A stretch of DNA of 64,000 nucleotides, taken from contig NC_016935.1 in the NCBI RefSeq assembly GCF_000250655.1, positions 4,978,001 to 5,042,000 on the forward strand, written 5' to 3'. Below the pieces are notes generated by a model. The model made no database searches. It was given only the letters and a program-made list of their open reading frames with translations, and was not told where the DNA came from. This document shows, in pieces, positions 7,468 through 16,494 of this stretch. The first letter of the stretch is position 1, and the number at the start of each line of letters is the position of its first letter. Both the position numbers and the translations under genes were made by a program. This stretch comes from Paenibacillus mucilaginosus 3016. Its GTDB lineage: Bacteria > Bacillota > Bacilli > Paenibacillales > NBRC-103111.

Positions 7468-9792
7468 GTGAAGTTTACAGACGGCTATTGGATGTTCAGA
7501 GAGGGGTATAACGTACAGTTTCCGGTGGAAATCCGGGATATCCGGAGGGATGCGGACTCCGTGACCGTCTATGCGGCGTGCCGGAAGATTACCCGCAAGG
7601 GCGACACGCTCAACGGGGCGATGCTGACCGTGCGGTATTCTTCCCCGCTGCCGAACGTGATCCGCGTACAGCTGTATCACCACAAGGGCAGGAAAGTGAC
7701 AGGACCGGCGTTCGAGCTGAAGTCGGAGCCCGGCGCGGCGGAGATCGTGCAGGACGGGGAGATCACGAAGCTGACGAGCGGTCAATTGGAGGTGCGCATC
7801 GACAAGAGCCTCGGCTGGGGCAGCGTCTTCTCCTATGACGGCAGACGCCTGACCGGCACGGGCATCAAGACCTCCGCCCACATCCAGACCCCGGACGGGA
7901 AAGTCTATATGCGGGAGCAGCTGGACCTCGGCGTCGGCGAATCGGTCTACGGCCTCGGCGAACGCTTCACCCCGTTCGTCAAGAACGGACAGACCGTGGA
8001 CATCTGGAACGAGGACGGCGGCACGTCGAGCGAACAGGCTTACAAGAACGTGCCGTTCTATCTCTCGAGCCGCGGCTACGGGGTATTCGTCAACCATCCG
8101 GAGAACGTTTCGTACGAGGTTGCCTCGGAACATGTGTCCAAGGTCCAGTTCAGCGTGGAGGGCGAGTCGCTGGAGTACTTCATCATCGGCGGCGCGAATC
8201 CCAAGGAGGTGCTTCACCACTATACGGAACTGACCGGCAAGCCCGCCCTCCCTCCGGCCTGGAGCTTCGGGCTGTGGCTGACGACTTCGTTTACGACCAG
8301 CTATGACGAAGGCACGGTGAATCACTTTGTCGACGGGATGCTGGAGCGGGATATTCCCCTGCACGTGTTCCACTTCGACTGCTTCTGGATGAAGGAATAC
8401 CAGTGGTGCGACTTCGAATGGGACAGCGAGGTGTTCCCGGACCCCGAAGGCATGCTGAAGCGGCTGAAGGACAAGGGGCTGAAGATCTGCGTCTGGATCA
8501 ACCCCTACATCGCCCAGAAGTCGGCGCTCTTCGATGAAGGCATGGAGCACGGCTATCTCGTCAAAACGCCCCAGGGCGACGTATGGCAGTGGGACCTGTG
8601 GCAGGCGGGCATGGGACTGGTGGATTTCACGAATCCGGCCGCGGTCCAGTGGTACCAGAGCAAGCTGAAGCGGCTCATCGATATGGGCGTGGACAGCTTC
8701 AAGACCGACTTCGGCGAGCGCATCCCGGTCGATGTCGTCTACCATGACGGCTCGGATCCGGTGAAGATGCATAACTACTACACCCACTTGTACAACAAAG
8801 CGGTGTTCGAGCTTCTGGAGGATTCGCTCGGCCGCAATGAAGCGGCCCTGTTCGCCCGCTCCGCCACAGCCGGCGGCCAGCAGTTCCCGGTGCACTGGGG
8901 CGGCGACTGCTCGGCGAACTACAGCTCCATGGCCGAGACCCTGCGCGGCGGCCTGTCCCTCGGCCTGTGCGGCTTCGGCTTCTGGAGCCATGACATCAGC
9001 GGCTTCGAGCGCACGGCGCCGCCGGATCTCTACAAGCGCTGGACGGCGTTCGGCCTGCTCTCCTCCCACAGCCGGCTGCACGGCAACGAGTCGTACCGGG
9101 TGCCGTGGCTCTTCGACGAGGAGGCGGTGGATGTGCTCCGGCACTTCACCAAGCTGAAATGCACCCTCATGCCTTACCTGTTCGGCGCCTCCGCCGAAGC
9201 GGTGGAGCGCGGCCTTCCCGTCATGCGGGCCATGGTGCTGGAGTTCCCGGAAGACCCGCTCTGCCACCCGCTGGACCGCCAGTACATGCTGGGCGATTCG
9301 CTTCTGGTGGCCCCGATCTTCAATGAATCCGGGGAAGCCGGCTGCTATCTTCCTGCCGGGCGCTGGACGGACTTCCAGACGGGCGAGATCGTGGAAGGCG
9401 GCCGCTGGCACAGCGGACGCTACGACTACTTCCATCTTCCGCTGCTGGCGAGACCCGGCAGCCTGATCGCCGTCGGCAGCCAGGACAGCCGGCCGGATTA
9501 CGACTATGCGGACGGCGTCACGCTGCATGCCTTCGAGCTGCAGGAAGGCAGCACGGCTTCAGCTCATGTCTATGACACGCAGGGCTCCCTGCAGCTGAGT
9601 GTCCGGGTGGAGCGCCGCGAGGGAGTACTGCATGTGAGCTCCGAAGGCGAAGGCGCCTCGAAGCCGTGGACGCTGCTGCTCCGCGGCATCGCCGAAGTCT
9701 CGGACGCTCAGGGAGCTGCGGTGGAGACGACCCCTCGGGGAGTCCAGCTGCAGGCATCCCCGGGTACAAGCGGGTTCACCGTCAAGCTCTAA
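7468..9792 (+). CDS. yicI: Alpha-xylosidase (GH31, YicI type)
   Basis: A 774-residue GH31 enzyme, almost the same length as E. coli YicI (772). YicI releases alpha-xylose from isoprimeverose and xyloglucan oligosaccharides in the cytosol. The nucleophile is Asp414 in KTDFGERIP and the acid/base is Asp480 in HWGGDC, both in YicI context (FARSATAGGQQF before, FGFWSHDISGFE after). There is no signal peptide. I place the start at GTG 7468, seven bases after AAGGGAGA, because the N-terminus VKFTDGYW then aligns with that of YicI. Regulation by the divergent AraC protein is likely. A general alpha-glucosidase is less likely given the motif context. Confidence 0.9.
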   Translation: MKFTDGYWMFREGYNVQFPVEIRDIRRDADSVTVYAACRKITRKGDTLNGAMLTVRYSSPLPNVIRVQLYHHKGRKVTGPAFELKSEPGAAEIVQDGEITKLTSGQLEVRIDKSLGWGSVFSYDGRRLTGTGIKTSAHIQTPDGKVYMREQLDLGVGESVYGLGERFTPFVKNGQTVDIWNEDGGTSSEQAYKNVPFYLSSRGYGVFVNHPENVSYEVASEHVSKVQFSVEGESLEYFIIGGANPKEVLHHYTELTGKPALPPAWSFGLWLTTSFTTSYDEGTVNHFVDGMLERDIPLHVFHFDCFWMKEYQWCDFEWDSEVFPDPEGMLKRLKDKGLKICVWINPYIAQKSALFDEGMEHGYLVKTPQGDVWQWDLWQAGMGLVDFTNPAAVQWYQSKLKRLIDMGVDSFKTDFGERIPVDVVYHDGSDPVKMHNYYTHLYNKAVFELLEDSLGRNEAALFARSATAGGQQFPVHWGGDCSANYSSMAETLRGGLSLGLCGFGFWSHDISGFERTAPPDLYKRWTAFGLLSSHSRLHGNESYRVPWLFDEEAVDVLRHFTKLKCTLMPYLFGASAEAVERGLPVMRAMVLEFPEDPLCHPLDRQYMLGDSLLVAPIFNESGEAGCYLPAGRWTDFQTGEIVEGGRWHSGRYDYFHLPLLARPGSLIAVGSQDSRPDYDYADGVTLHAFELQEGSTASAHVYDTQGSLQLSVRVERREGVLHVSSEGEGASKPWTLLLRGIAEVSDAQGAAVETTPRGVQLQASPGTSGFTVKL

Positions 9793-9799
9793 GCAAAGC

Positions 9800-9844
9800 A
9801 AACAGCCCCGCCCCCTTCCTGTCAGGAAAGGAGCAGGGCTGTTT
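9800..9844 (+). terminator. Stem-loop after alpha-xylosidase
   Basis: AAACAGCCC (9800-9808) pairs with GGGCTGTTT (9836-9844), with a smaller CCTTCCTGTCAGGAAAGG hairpin inside. The T run is short, so termination may be partial. Confidence 0.6.
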
Positions 9845-9954
9845 GAGCTTCCGAGCGGTCCGGCCAAGCCATGGTGAAGCGTACACTCGCGGGGCCCCTC
9901 TGCTTGATGGAGCATGCGGCCGCCGTGATGCAACCGGTCGGGTGACCCTGCCCG

Positions 9955-11013
9955 CTACCAGACGGCGTTTGCTTCCAGCTTGAAAAGCGAGCTTTGCAAA
10001 CTTAGCTCCCTCCACTTCGCAAGAAGCTTGTAGGGCTCTCCACGTCCGAGCAGCTCCCGCGCCAGCTCGAAGCCTTCCTCATAGGATGCGACCTTGTCGA
10101 ACCAGTATAAGCGGAGGCCGGCATTAAACAGAACATGATCCCTCTCGTTACGCAGCTCCGGCGCGTTCTCGCCCTGAAGAATCCGGGTTACCAGCTCGAG
10201 CTGTTCCGCTTTGGAACATGCTTCAAGCGGCTTACCGCTGAAGCCGAAGAGCGCCGGATCCACCGTACAGGTCGTATCCCCCCATGCCGTGACCCGGCGG
10301 ACCAGGGTCGGCTTATAGGTTGGCAGGTCCTCCGAGCCTTCGATCCCCTGGACCGCATACGCGGTCTCGATGCCCAGCGGAGGCAGCAGGCGGATCAGAT
10401 GGTCCATGGCCGTCTCATGCCGGACCCCGATGATCATGTACTGCGACTGAACCGGATTCAGGATCTTCTCGACCGTATTCAGGAAGGTGCGCAGCGCGAG
10501 CTGCTTGCGGACCGGCCTCATCCGGCCGAACGGAGGACAAATGAGCTCGGTCCAGATGAACCCGATCCCGATCCGCCGGAAGAGGTCCTCCCACTCCTTG
10601 GCCTGGAGCTCCACCTGAACGCCGAGGCCTTCCAGCAGCTCCTTCAGGGAAACGCCCAGCTTGGGGGGAAGAGACTCGCTCCCGTGAAGCACCTGGGAAA
10701 AACCGGCCGAGGCCAGCAGCAGGGAAACCGGAAGGGTCACGGGAAAATACAACCGTCCGTCGTAGGGGCCGGCGCAGTTAAGGGAATGGGGAAACCGCTT
10801 GTAACGGAGGGAGTACCGCCGGAATATGTCGGTGAATCCTTTGATTTCCTCCGGCGACTCTCCCTTCATCCGCATGGCGATCAGGAATGCAGCGGTTTGC
10901 GCATCCGTGGCTTCGCCCCTCGCCATCACATGGGCGGCCTGGACGGCTTCTTCATAGCTCAGATGCCGGGAGCCATGCCGGCCCATACCAATGATTTTTA
11001 TCCACTCTTCCAT
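9955..11013 (-). CDS. Anthranilate phosphoribosyltransferase-like protein (TrpD2/YbiB type)
   Basis: A 352-residue protein with the glycosyl transferase family 3 fold. The N-terminal helical domain (residues 1-75, SYEEAVQAAHVMARGEATDAQTA) matches TrpD, and the alpha/beta domain follows. The usual TrpD glycine-rich PRPP site (GTGGD) is replaced by NCAGPYDGRLYF around residue 79, as in the TrpD2/YbiB group, which binds nucleic acid rather than making phosphoribosyl anthranilate. There is no trp gene nearby. GGAGGAGCT precedes the ATG. Its true role here is unknown. Confidence 0.7.
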   Translation of the reverse strand: MEEWIKIIGMGRHGSRHLSYEEAVQAAHVMARGEATDAQTAAFLIAMRMKGESPEEIKGFTDIFRRYSLRYKRFPHSLNCAGPYDGRLYFPVTLPVSLLLASAGFSQVLHGSESLPPKLGVSLKELLEGLGVQVELQAKEWEDLFRRIGIGFIWTELICPPFGRMRPVRKQLALRTFLNTVEKILNPVQSQYMIIGVRHETAMDHLIRLLPPLGIETAYAVQGIEGSEDLPTYKPTLVRRVTAWGDTTCTVDPALFGFSGKPLEACSKAEQLELVTRILQGENAPELRNERDHVLFNAGLRLYWFDKVASYEEGFELARELLGRGEPYKLLAKWRELSLQSSLFKLEANAVW

Positions 11014-11291
11014 AGCTCCTCCGAGGATTCTTGGGATTCCAGGCAGATTCTCAGGTGGGTATCACATATTGTATAAAGTTACAAATTATAACAATTTAAA
11101 TATAGAGAAGAATCCTTAAAAGAATCTTAAACGAAGTTAAATATTCAGACTTCGGATATTTAGTTGTGACATAATCATGAACGAAGAGGGATGCGGGCAT
11201 TCCTTTCCCTTAATCGGGTCTGGGTATTCGCTGTGCGGAAGAATGCTGTGCCTACCGGCCAGAGGAAGCCGGCAGCAGCTTCTTCCTCCCC

Positions 11292-12044
11292 TCACGGCTC
11301 GAGCGCCTTCGTCTCGCCATAGACGGGCGCGGTCCCATGGGCGCTCCCGACGTAATGGACGGCGTTGGCGATGACCCGCAGCACGTTCTTGTTATAGTAG
11401 GTCGGGAACGATTCATGCCCCGGCCGGAAGTAGAAGATCTTCCCGAGGCCGCGTGTGTATTCGCAGCCGCTGCGGAAGACTTCTCCGCCCGGGAACCAGC
11501 TGATCAGCACCAGCTTCTCCGGTGGAGGTACATCGAAGAATTCCCCGTACATTTCCTCATGCTCGAGCTCAAAATACTCCCCGATGCCCTCGGTAATCGG
11601 ATGCGACGGGTCTACCACCCACAGCCGCTCCCGCCTGCCGTCCTCTCTCCACTTCAAATCGCAGGTCGTCCCCATCAACCGCCGGAAAATCCGCGAGCGG
11701 TGCCCGGAGTGCAGGACGATCAGCCCCATTCCCTGCAGAACCCTAGCCTGAATCCGGTCCACAGCCTCATCGGTAATCCGGTCATGTGCGAGGTGACCCC
11801 ACCAGATCAGGACGTCCGTCTCCTCCAGGACTTCCTGCGACAGCCCCTGCTCCGGCTGATCCAGAACGGCGGTCCGCATCAGGAAGCCGTACGGCTGGAG
11901 GCCCTGTACCAATGCCGAATGAATCCCCTGCGGATAAACAGCTGCAACCTGGGGGTTCGTTCTTTCGTGAATGTATTCATTCCATATCGTGACACGCTGC
12001 GTCTTGCGCTCGAACGAATAACCGTTGCCTATAACCATCCTCAT
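11292..12044 (-). CDS. ThuA-like (trehalose utilisation) protein
   Basis: A 250-residue protein of the ThuA domain family, a class-I glutamine-amidotransferase-like fold without the catalytic cysteine. DVLIWWGH near residue 76, GLIVLHSGH near 107 and the HPITEGI motif near 150 are typical. ThuA in rhizobia acts in 3-keto-trehalose metabolism; many homologues have no proven reaction. The start at 12044 is preceded by AAAGGGGAGAACGGGG, and is preferred to the in-frame ATG at 12104. It is divergent from the first GMC oxidoreductase; a 3-keto-sugar link between ThuA proteins and oxidoreductases is known elsewhere, but here it is only an inference. Confidence 0.75.
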   Translation of the reverse strand: MRMVIGNGYSFERKTQRVTIWNEYIHERTNPQVAAVYPQGIHSALVQGLQPYGFLMRTAVLDQPEQGLSQEVLEETDVLIWWGHLAHDRITDEAVDRIQARVLQGMGLIVLHSGHRSRIFRRLMGTTCDLKWREDGRRERLWVVDPSHPITEGIGEYFELEHEEMYGEFFDVPPPEKLVLISWFPGGEVFRSGCEYTRGLGKIFYFRPGHESFPTYYNKNVLRVIANAVHYVGSAHGTAPVYGETKALEP

Positions 12045-12079
12045 CCCCGTTCTCCCCTTTCGTTCCCCCTCACACCGGC

Positions 12080-12110
12080 GTCTAATCGGCAGGAAGCCTT
12101 TCATATACTG
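12080..12110 (+). promoter_or_regulatory. Possible sigma-E-like sporulation promoter of the first LysM-GMC gene
   Basis: GTCTAAT (12080-12086), 15 bases, then CATATACT (12102-12109) resembles the mother-cell sigma-E consensus GTCATATT / CATACANT. The start codon lies 42 bases further on. The match is partial. Confidence 0.3.
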
Positions 12111-12151
12111 TTACCAAGACACAAGACATGCGTTTATAGAGGATGTGAATC

Positions 12152-13804
12152 TTGTTGAGAAAAGTGCTTGCCGGCAGCGGAGACACTCTTCGTTATCTTG
12201 CACACCGGTCCGGCCTTGAGCTTGGACGGCTCCTGTCACTCAATCCGCACATTTCACTGCCTGATACCGATATCGCCGGACGGATTGTTACTCTCCCTTC
12301 CGAAGGCCGGCCGGAACCGGCATACCGCGACATTGCGCCCTTCTGTCCGCCCCTTTCCGAACCGGAGTATCTGCCGAGCTGGATTCCCCTGACCCCGGTC
12401 GAACGGATGGCGGCGGAAGAATACGATGTGCTGATTATCGGCTCCGGCGCAGGCGGCGGCGCGGCGCTCTGGAGATTATGCGAGCAGTGGGGGGATAACG
12501 GCAGGAAGATCGGACTTATTGAGAGAGGCCCTCTCTTCCTGCCCACCCATGTCGCCAATATTCCGACCTTCGACTTCGAGACGTTCCGGGCTTACCGCCC
12601 CCCCGAAGCCACCTATATGGTGGGAGACGCCCTCCCCCAATTCCCCGGCTTGAAGCTGATCTACGCGCTGGGGGGACGGATGCTGCTGTGGGGGATGGTC
12701 TCTCCCCGCATGCCCGCATCCGAGTTTGCCGAGTGGCCCGTGACCGCCGCGGAGATGGACTTTTACTACAAGATCGCAGAGAAAGTCATGCACGTCACAA
12801 CGGCCTATACGCAGGACTCCACGATCACGCAGATGCTCCTCCGGAAGCTGTGGGAGAACGGGTTCCCGAGTGCTATCGACCTGCCGCTTGCGGCGAATCT
12901 CGAGCCGACCCGTTTGGGTCGGGTCCGCTCCAATGTGTTCTTCAGCACCATCGAATTCCTGGCGAAGGCTCTCAGTCTCCGGCCCTTCGATCTCGCGGTC
13001 AACACGACCGCCGTGCAGGTGCTGACCGAGAACGGCCGAACCGCCGGTGTGCGGGCGATGACTCCGGACGGACGGTCCCATTTCATCCGCGCGAAGACGG
13101 TCGTTGTGGCGGCCAGCGCTACGCAAACCGCCCGGCTGCTGCTCAACTCGGGCATCCCCGGCGAAGCCATCGGGCGCTATCTGACCAACCATTCCTATAT
13201 CGTAGCCAATCCCCTGATGAATACCGAGGGCTTTCCGGATGAATTAGGGGCGCTCGGCATCCTGATCCCCCAAGCCGCAGGTCAGCCATATCAGCTGCAG
13301 TTCCAGGGGCCCGAGCGGTATTTTCACTACCATGAACTGAGGAAGCCGAGAAAAAACAATTGGGAGCTCACCTGTTTCGTATCCGGCAAAGTGCAGCCGC
13401 GCCGCGAAAACCAAGTGTATATCGATCCCGGCAGAAGAGATCCCCTCGGCGTCCCCGATATCGGCATCCGCTTCTCTTACAGTGCCAGGGACGAAGAGAT
13501 CATCCTCCGGATGGATGCGGCCATGCGGCAGACTGCGGCGGTTCTCGGGATGAGCTTCCCGCCCAGGTCGATCTGCATGATGCCACCGGGTACCGACAAC
13601 CACGAATCCGGTACCTGCCGGATGGGAACCGATCCTTATACCTCGGCAACCGACCGGTACGGGCAGATTCACGGCGTGCCCGGTCTCTACTGTGCCGACG
13701 CCAGCGTCATGCCGTCCATCGGAGCGGTGAACCCGACACTGACCATTGTGGCGCTGGCCATCCGGACGGCGGATCATATCGCGCGGCAGCCGCAGCCTCT
13801 CTGA
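12152..13804 (+). CDS. GMC oxidoreductase with N-terminal LysM-like segment (paralogue 1)
   Basis: A 550-residue flavoprotein. Residues 1-52 look like a LysM repeat (DTLRYLAHRSGLELGRLLSL, NPHI, IVTLPS). The Rossmann FAD site DVLIIGSGAGGGAALWRL lies near residues 91-108. The C-terminal domain has NHESGTCRMG and NPTLTIVALAIRTADHI, where GMC oxidoreductases keep the catalytic His and Asn. There is no signal peptide. The start is TTG 12152 after AGAGG. The closest relative in the window is 18172-19917, on the other side of the ger operon. Substrate unknown; fusion to a glycan-binding repeat suggests action at the spore or cell wall. Confidence 0.8.
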   Translation: MLRKVLAGSGDTLRYLAHRSGLELGRLLSLNPHISLPDTDIAGRIVTLPSEGRPEPAYRDIAPFCPPLSEPEYLPSWIPLTPVERMAAEEYDVLIIGSGAGGGAALWRLCEQWGDNGRKIGLIERGPLFLPTHVANIPTFDFETFRAYRPPEATYMVGDALPQFPGLKLIYALGGRMLLWGMVSPRMPASEFAEWPVTAAEMDFYYKIAEKVMHVTTAYTQDSTITQMLLRKLWENGFPSAIDLPLAANLEPTRLGRVRSNVFFSTIEFLAKALSLRPFDLAVNTTAVQVLTENGRTAGVRAMTPDGRSHFIRAKTVVVAASATQTARLLLNSGIPGEAIGRYLTNHSYIVANPLMNTEGFPDELGALGILIPQAAGQPYQLQFQGPERYFHYHELRKPRKNNWELTCFVSGKVQPRRENQVYIDPGRRDPLGVPDIGIRFSYSARDEEIILRMDAAMRQTAAVLGMSFPPRSICMMPPGTDNHESGTCRMGTDPYTSATDRYGQIHGVPGLYCADASVMPSIGAVNPTLTIVALAIRTADHIARQPQPL

Positions 13805-13889
13805 CGATCCCGGTGCCCTAAGCTCCGGCAGGACTTTCCGTATACCTGCTGCCCAGGTCTTCTTCCCCACTTTATGCCGGCAGCCGAAA

Positions 13890-13927
13890 ATGGGTGAATA
13901 TCCCGGAGTCCGGAGATATCCACCCAT
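13890..13927. terminator. Stem-loop between converging GMC and gerB-type genes
   Basis: An imperfect palindrome (ATGGGTG-ATATC-CCGGA with TCCGG-GATAT-CACCCAT) abuts the gerB-type stop codon. It lacks a clear T run, so its strength as a terminator is uncertain. Confidence 0.45.
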
Positions 13928-15025
13928 CTAGGCAAGCTTTTTTCGGATCGAAGCGGCGATCGTCACAATCAGCAGAGGCAGCAGATAACACACCGTCGCC
14001 ACCAGCGGATGAAGCACGGTTACCGCATTCACCCAGCGCGCTTCCCCCTTGGAGATGAACAGCATGGAGAACAGGAAGCAGGCCATGGTCAAAGGGAACA
14101 CGAGCAGCTTGCCCTCCCGGAATGAGAACAGCTTGCTGAACGTTTCCTTCAAGACGAAGACCGTGATGCTGGCTTTCATGAACGAATTGGCAATGAGGGA
14201 GAAGCCCATGACCGATTCGATCCGTTGGATCACTTCCATCATATCGACGGTTTGAGATACCACGAACATGGAGTACTTGAGCTCGCTGGCCATCGGGCCA
14301 AGCACAACCATCGTGCACAAGGTGACGCACAGCAAACAGAATCCGTTGAACAGCAGGGCCGCATACATTCCCTTCGCGAGCAGATGATGCTCCTGGGAAC
14401 GGACATAAGGCAGCAGCATGGAGAACAGAACCAATTCGACATAGGGAAAGCCGTAAGCGAAGTACGCTCCGAGCAGTACCGGCTTGACCCCGTTCGGCAT
14501 GATCGGCTGCAGGCTCGTTACATCATAGTCACCGGCGAGCAGCAGCACCACCAGAAACACGAAGGCGATAACCAAGATCATCGGCATGACAAACATGCGG
14601 GACATGGTTTCGAGGCCCGAACGTACGGTTAGAGCCACGACGACAAAAATGGACAGGGTAAAAATAGCGAGGGGCGTCTGTCTCAGCAGCGTACTCTTCA
14701 TGAACAACCCGATGTCCAGAACGATGCCGCTGGCCATATGGAACTGAAACCATATGAACGGGATGGCGATCAGGACCGTGGGCCATCTGCCCAGCGCCGC
14801 CCTGCTGACTTCAATGAATGATTGGCTGGGATACTTCCGGTGCAGTACCAGGACACACGCCAGCACCGCCATACCGGCTGCCAGGGCCAGCAGAAGGGAG
14901 ATCCATGCGCCTTGGCTGGCATAGGCGATGAGCGGCCCGGGGATATTGACGATCGAGGAGCCTGTCATAAAGGTAAACAGCAGGAAAGACATCTGGTAAG
15001 CGCCGATCTGCTCCTTGGGTTTCAC
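13928..15025 (-). CDS. gerAB: Spore germination permease, GerB family
   Basis: A 365-residue integral membrane protein with about ten hydrophobic segments, of the GerAB/GerKB spore permease family (amino-acid permease fold). It forms the nutrient-sensing part of the germinant receptor in the inner spore membrane. The start is GTG 15025, seven bases after AAGGAGG; the upstream in-frame ATG at 15052 overlaps the preceding gene. It is the last gene of a four-gene operon ordered A, C, small protein, B rather than the B. subtilis order A, B, C. The germinant cannot be deduced. Confidence 0.9.
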   Translation of the reverse strand: MKPKEQIGAYQMSFLLFTFMTGSSIVNIPGPLIAYASQGAWISLLLALAAGMAVLACVLVLHRKYPSQSFIEVSRAALGRWPTVLIAIPFIWFQFHMASGIVLDIGLFMKSTLLRQTPLAIFTLSIFVVVALTVRSGLETMSRMFVMPMILVIAFVFLVVLLLAGDYDVTSLQPIMPNGVKPVLLGAYFAYGFPYVELVLFSMLLPYVRSQEHHLLAKGMYAALLFNGFCLLCVTLCTMVVLGPMASELKYSMFVVSQTVDMMEVIQRIESVMGFSLIANSFMKASITVFVLKETFSKLFSFREGKLLVFPLTMACFLFSMLFISKGEARWVNAVTVLHPLVATVCYLLPLLIVTIAASIRKKLA

Positions 15026-15048
15026 TGAAGGCCCTCCTTCCCAATCCG

Positions 15049-15312
15049 TCACTCGGGCTGCGGTGCTTTGAGGAAATCAACGATACGGTGAGCCGGCGCG
15101 TTAAAGAGGCTGTCTATAAAATCGTGCAGGAAAGGCCATCTCAAATCCAAGGCATACAACAGACCCATATATAGGGTACAAAGCAGGATAGCGGCATAAA
15201 CGATCACTTCCTTCCTGCTCTGCCCGGACAGCCGGCGGGCGTCATAACCCACTATGGCAGCGTACAGAAGAATCAGCATTGTGATTTTGGCTCCCATGGC
15301 GCCTCCGCTCAC
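15049..15312 (-). CDS. Small two-helix membrane protein of the ger operon
   Basis: An 87-residue protein with two hydrophobic stretches (about residues 9-24 and 37-54) and a basic loop RRLSGQSRK between them. The GTG start overlaps the gerC-type stop (GTGA); an ATG at 15297 after GGAGG is an alternative start. I know no function. Small GerD- or GerF-like accessory membrane proteins occur in germinant receptor operons, so an accessory subunit role is a reasonable guess. Confidence 0.65.
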   Translation of the reverse strand: MSGGAMGAKITMLILLYAAIVGYDARRLSGQSRKEVIVYAAILLCTLYMGLLYALDLRWPFLHDFIDSLFNAPAHRIVDFLKAPQPE

Positions 15313-16493
15313 TTGGTATGCAGGGCCGAGTGGCCTACATTCGTCCCGCTGCTCCGCAGGGTAACCTCCACATCAAACTGAAAAGAGGTCTCCGCAAAGA
15401 GGTCATCCCACTCCGGCTTCCACTGCTTCCATAAGGAAGGATCCTTCCGGTAGAGAACGTTCCCGAGCCCCAATGCATCGAATTTGATTTTCTTCAGATA
15501 GCCGGTTGCCCCTTCCAACTTCCGCTTGATAACCATTCCCGCACGGTCCGCGAAGGCTTTCGCTTCGTCCTCCGTTTCCGCCTTCCGGGAGCACGTGAGC
15601 TCGACGATGGCGGCCTGGACCTTCACCGCATACCGGATGACGGGCGGCCGCCGGCTGAATTCCGGCTTCATACTGCTGTGGAGGGACAGCACTTCGACCG
15701 ATTCATTCATCATCGGGTCCTCTCCTTTCCCGCAGGGGATTTTCACCATGCCGCTCCCATATTTGTTCAACAGCATCTGTACCCCTTCCATCTTCTCCCC
15801 ATCCAGCCGGCCTGTCATTGTCCCTTTCTTCAGCAGAGCGGCTCCCTCAATATTGAGCACGGGGGTACCGTCGATCTCGCTTTGGAATACGTAAGGTATC
15901 ATGCTGTTACCTACTTCGCTGCGGGTCATCTTTCCCAGAAGGAGCAAATTCATATCCAGCGTCTTGGCATTATGCGCCGCCGAGGCCCGCTGACCCTCAA
16001 ACAGCTGCTGGCTCAGCGTGTTCTCGATGAGCGGTTTCCTGCGCAGCACATCCGACGCCCTTCCCTGGGTAATCATCACCGGTGCGATGATGCGCGGCTC
16101 GTGGTCGCGGTAAAAGAACTCCATAAGGTCGGAAAGACCTTTATCTCTAGCCAGCGCCTCGCTGATAATCACCACTCTCAAATGACTCCACTGCATCTTT
16201 CTTCCGAGACGGCTTGGGATGTCCCGGATGGCTTTGGCAATCGAATAGTCCTCCCCCATGATATGAAGGTAGGACATCTGATTGCCTTTGCCGCCGACCG
16301 CCTGGACAGGCTTGAAGATCTGTGCGGTCAGGAGGAACTTGCCTTTCTCGTTCTCATCGATGGCAAGTCCCATGACGAAGCCTTTCTCCGGGAGCTCGGC
16401 CTGATCCCAGCACCCCGTTAGCAGCAGCAGCAGCGAGAAGCTGACGGAGATCCTTCTCATCCAGTTCATTGCCTGCCTCACTCTCGGTGTCAT
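15309..16493 (-). CDS. gerAC: Spore germination lipoprotein, Ger(x)C family
   Basis: A 394-residue lipoprotein. A lipobox LLLLTGC gives Cys28 as acylation site, followed by WDQAELPEKGFVMGLAID, the conserved N-terminus of Ger(x)C proteins. The C-terminal domain (after about residue 220) is also family-like. It anchors to the outer face of the inner spore membrane with the A and B subunits. The first ATG at 16493 lies one base after the gerA-type stop; the Met at 16469 after GAGGCAGGCA is an alternative start that keeps the whole signal peptide. Confidence 0.9.
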   Translation of the reverse strand: MTPRVRQAMNWMRRISVSFSLLLLLTGCWDQAELPEKGFVMGLAIDENEKGKFLLTAQIFKPVQAVGGKGNQMSYLHIMGEDYSIAKAIRDIPSRLGRKMQWSHLRVVIISEALARDKGLSDLMEFFYRDHEPRIIAPVMITQGRASDVLRRKPLIENTLSQQLFEGQRASAAHNAKTLDMNLLLLGKMTRSEVGNSMIPYVFQSEIDGTPVLNIEGAALLKKGTMTGRLDGEKMEGVQMLLNKYGSGMVKIPCGKGEDPMMNESVEVLSLHSSMKPEFSRRPPVIRYAVKVQAAIVELTCSRKAETEDEAKAFADRAGMVIKRKLEGATGYLKKIKFDALGLGNVLYRKDPSLWKQWKPEWDDLFAETSFQFDVEVTLRSSGTNVGHSALHTK

Positions 16494-16494
16494 G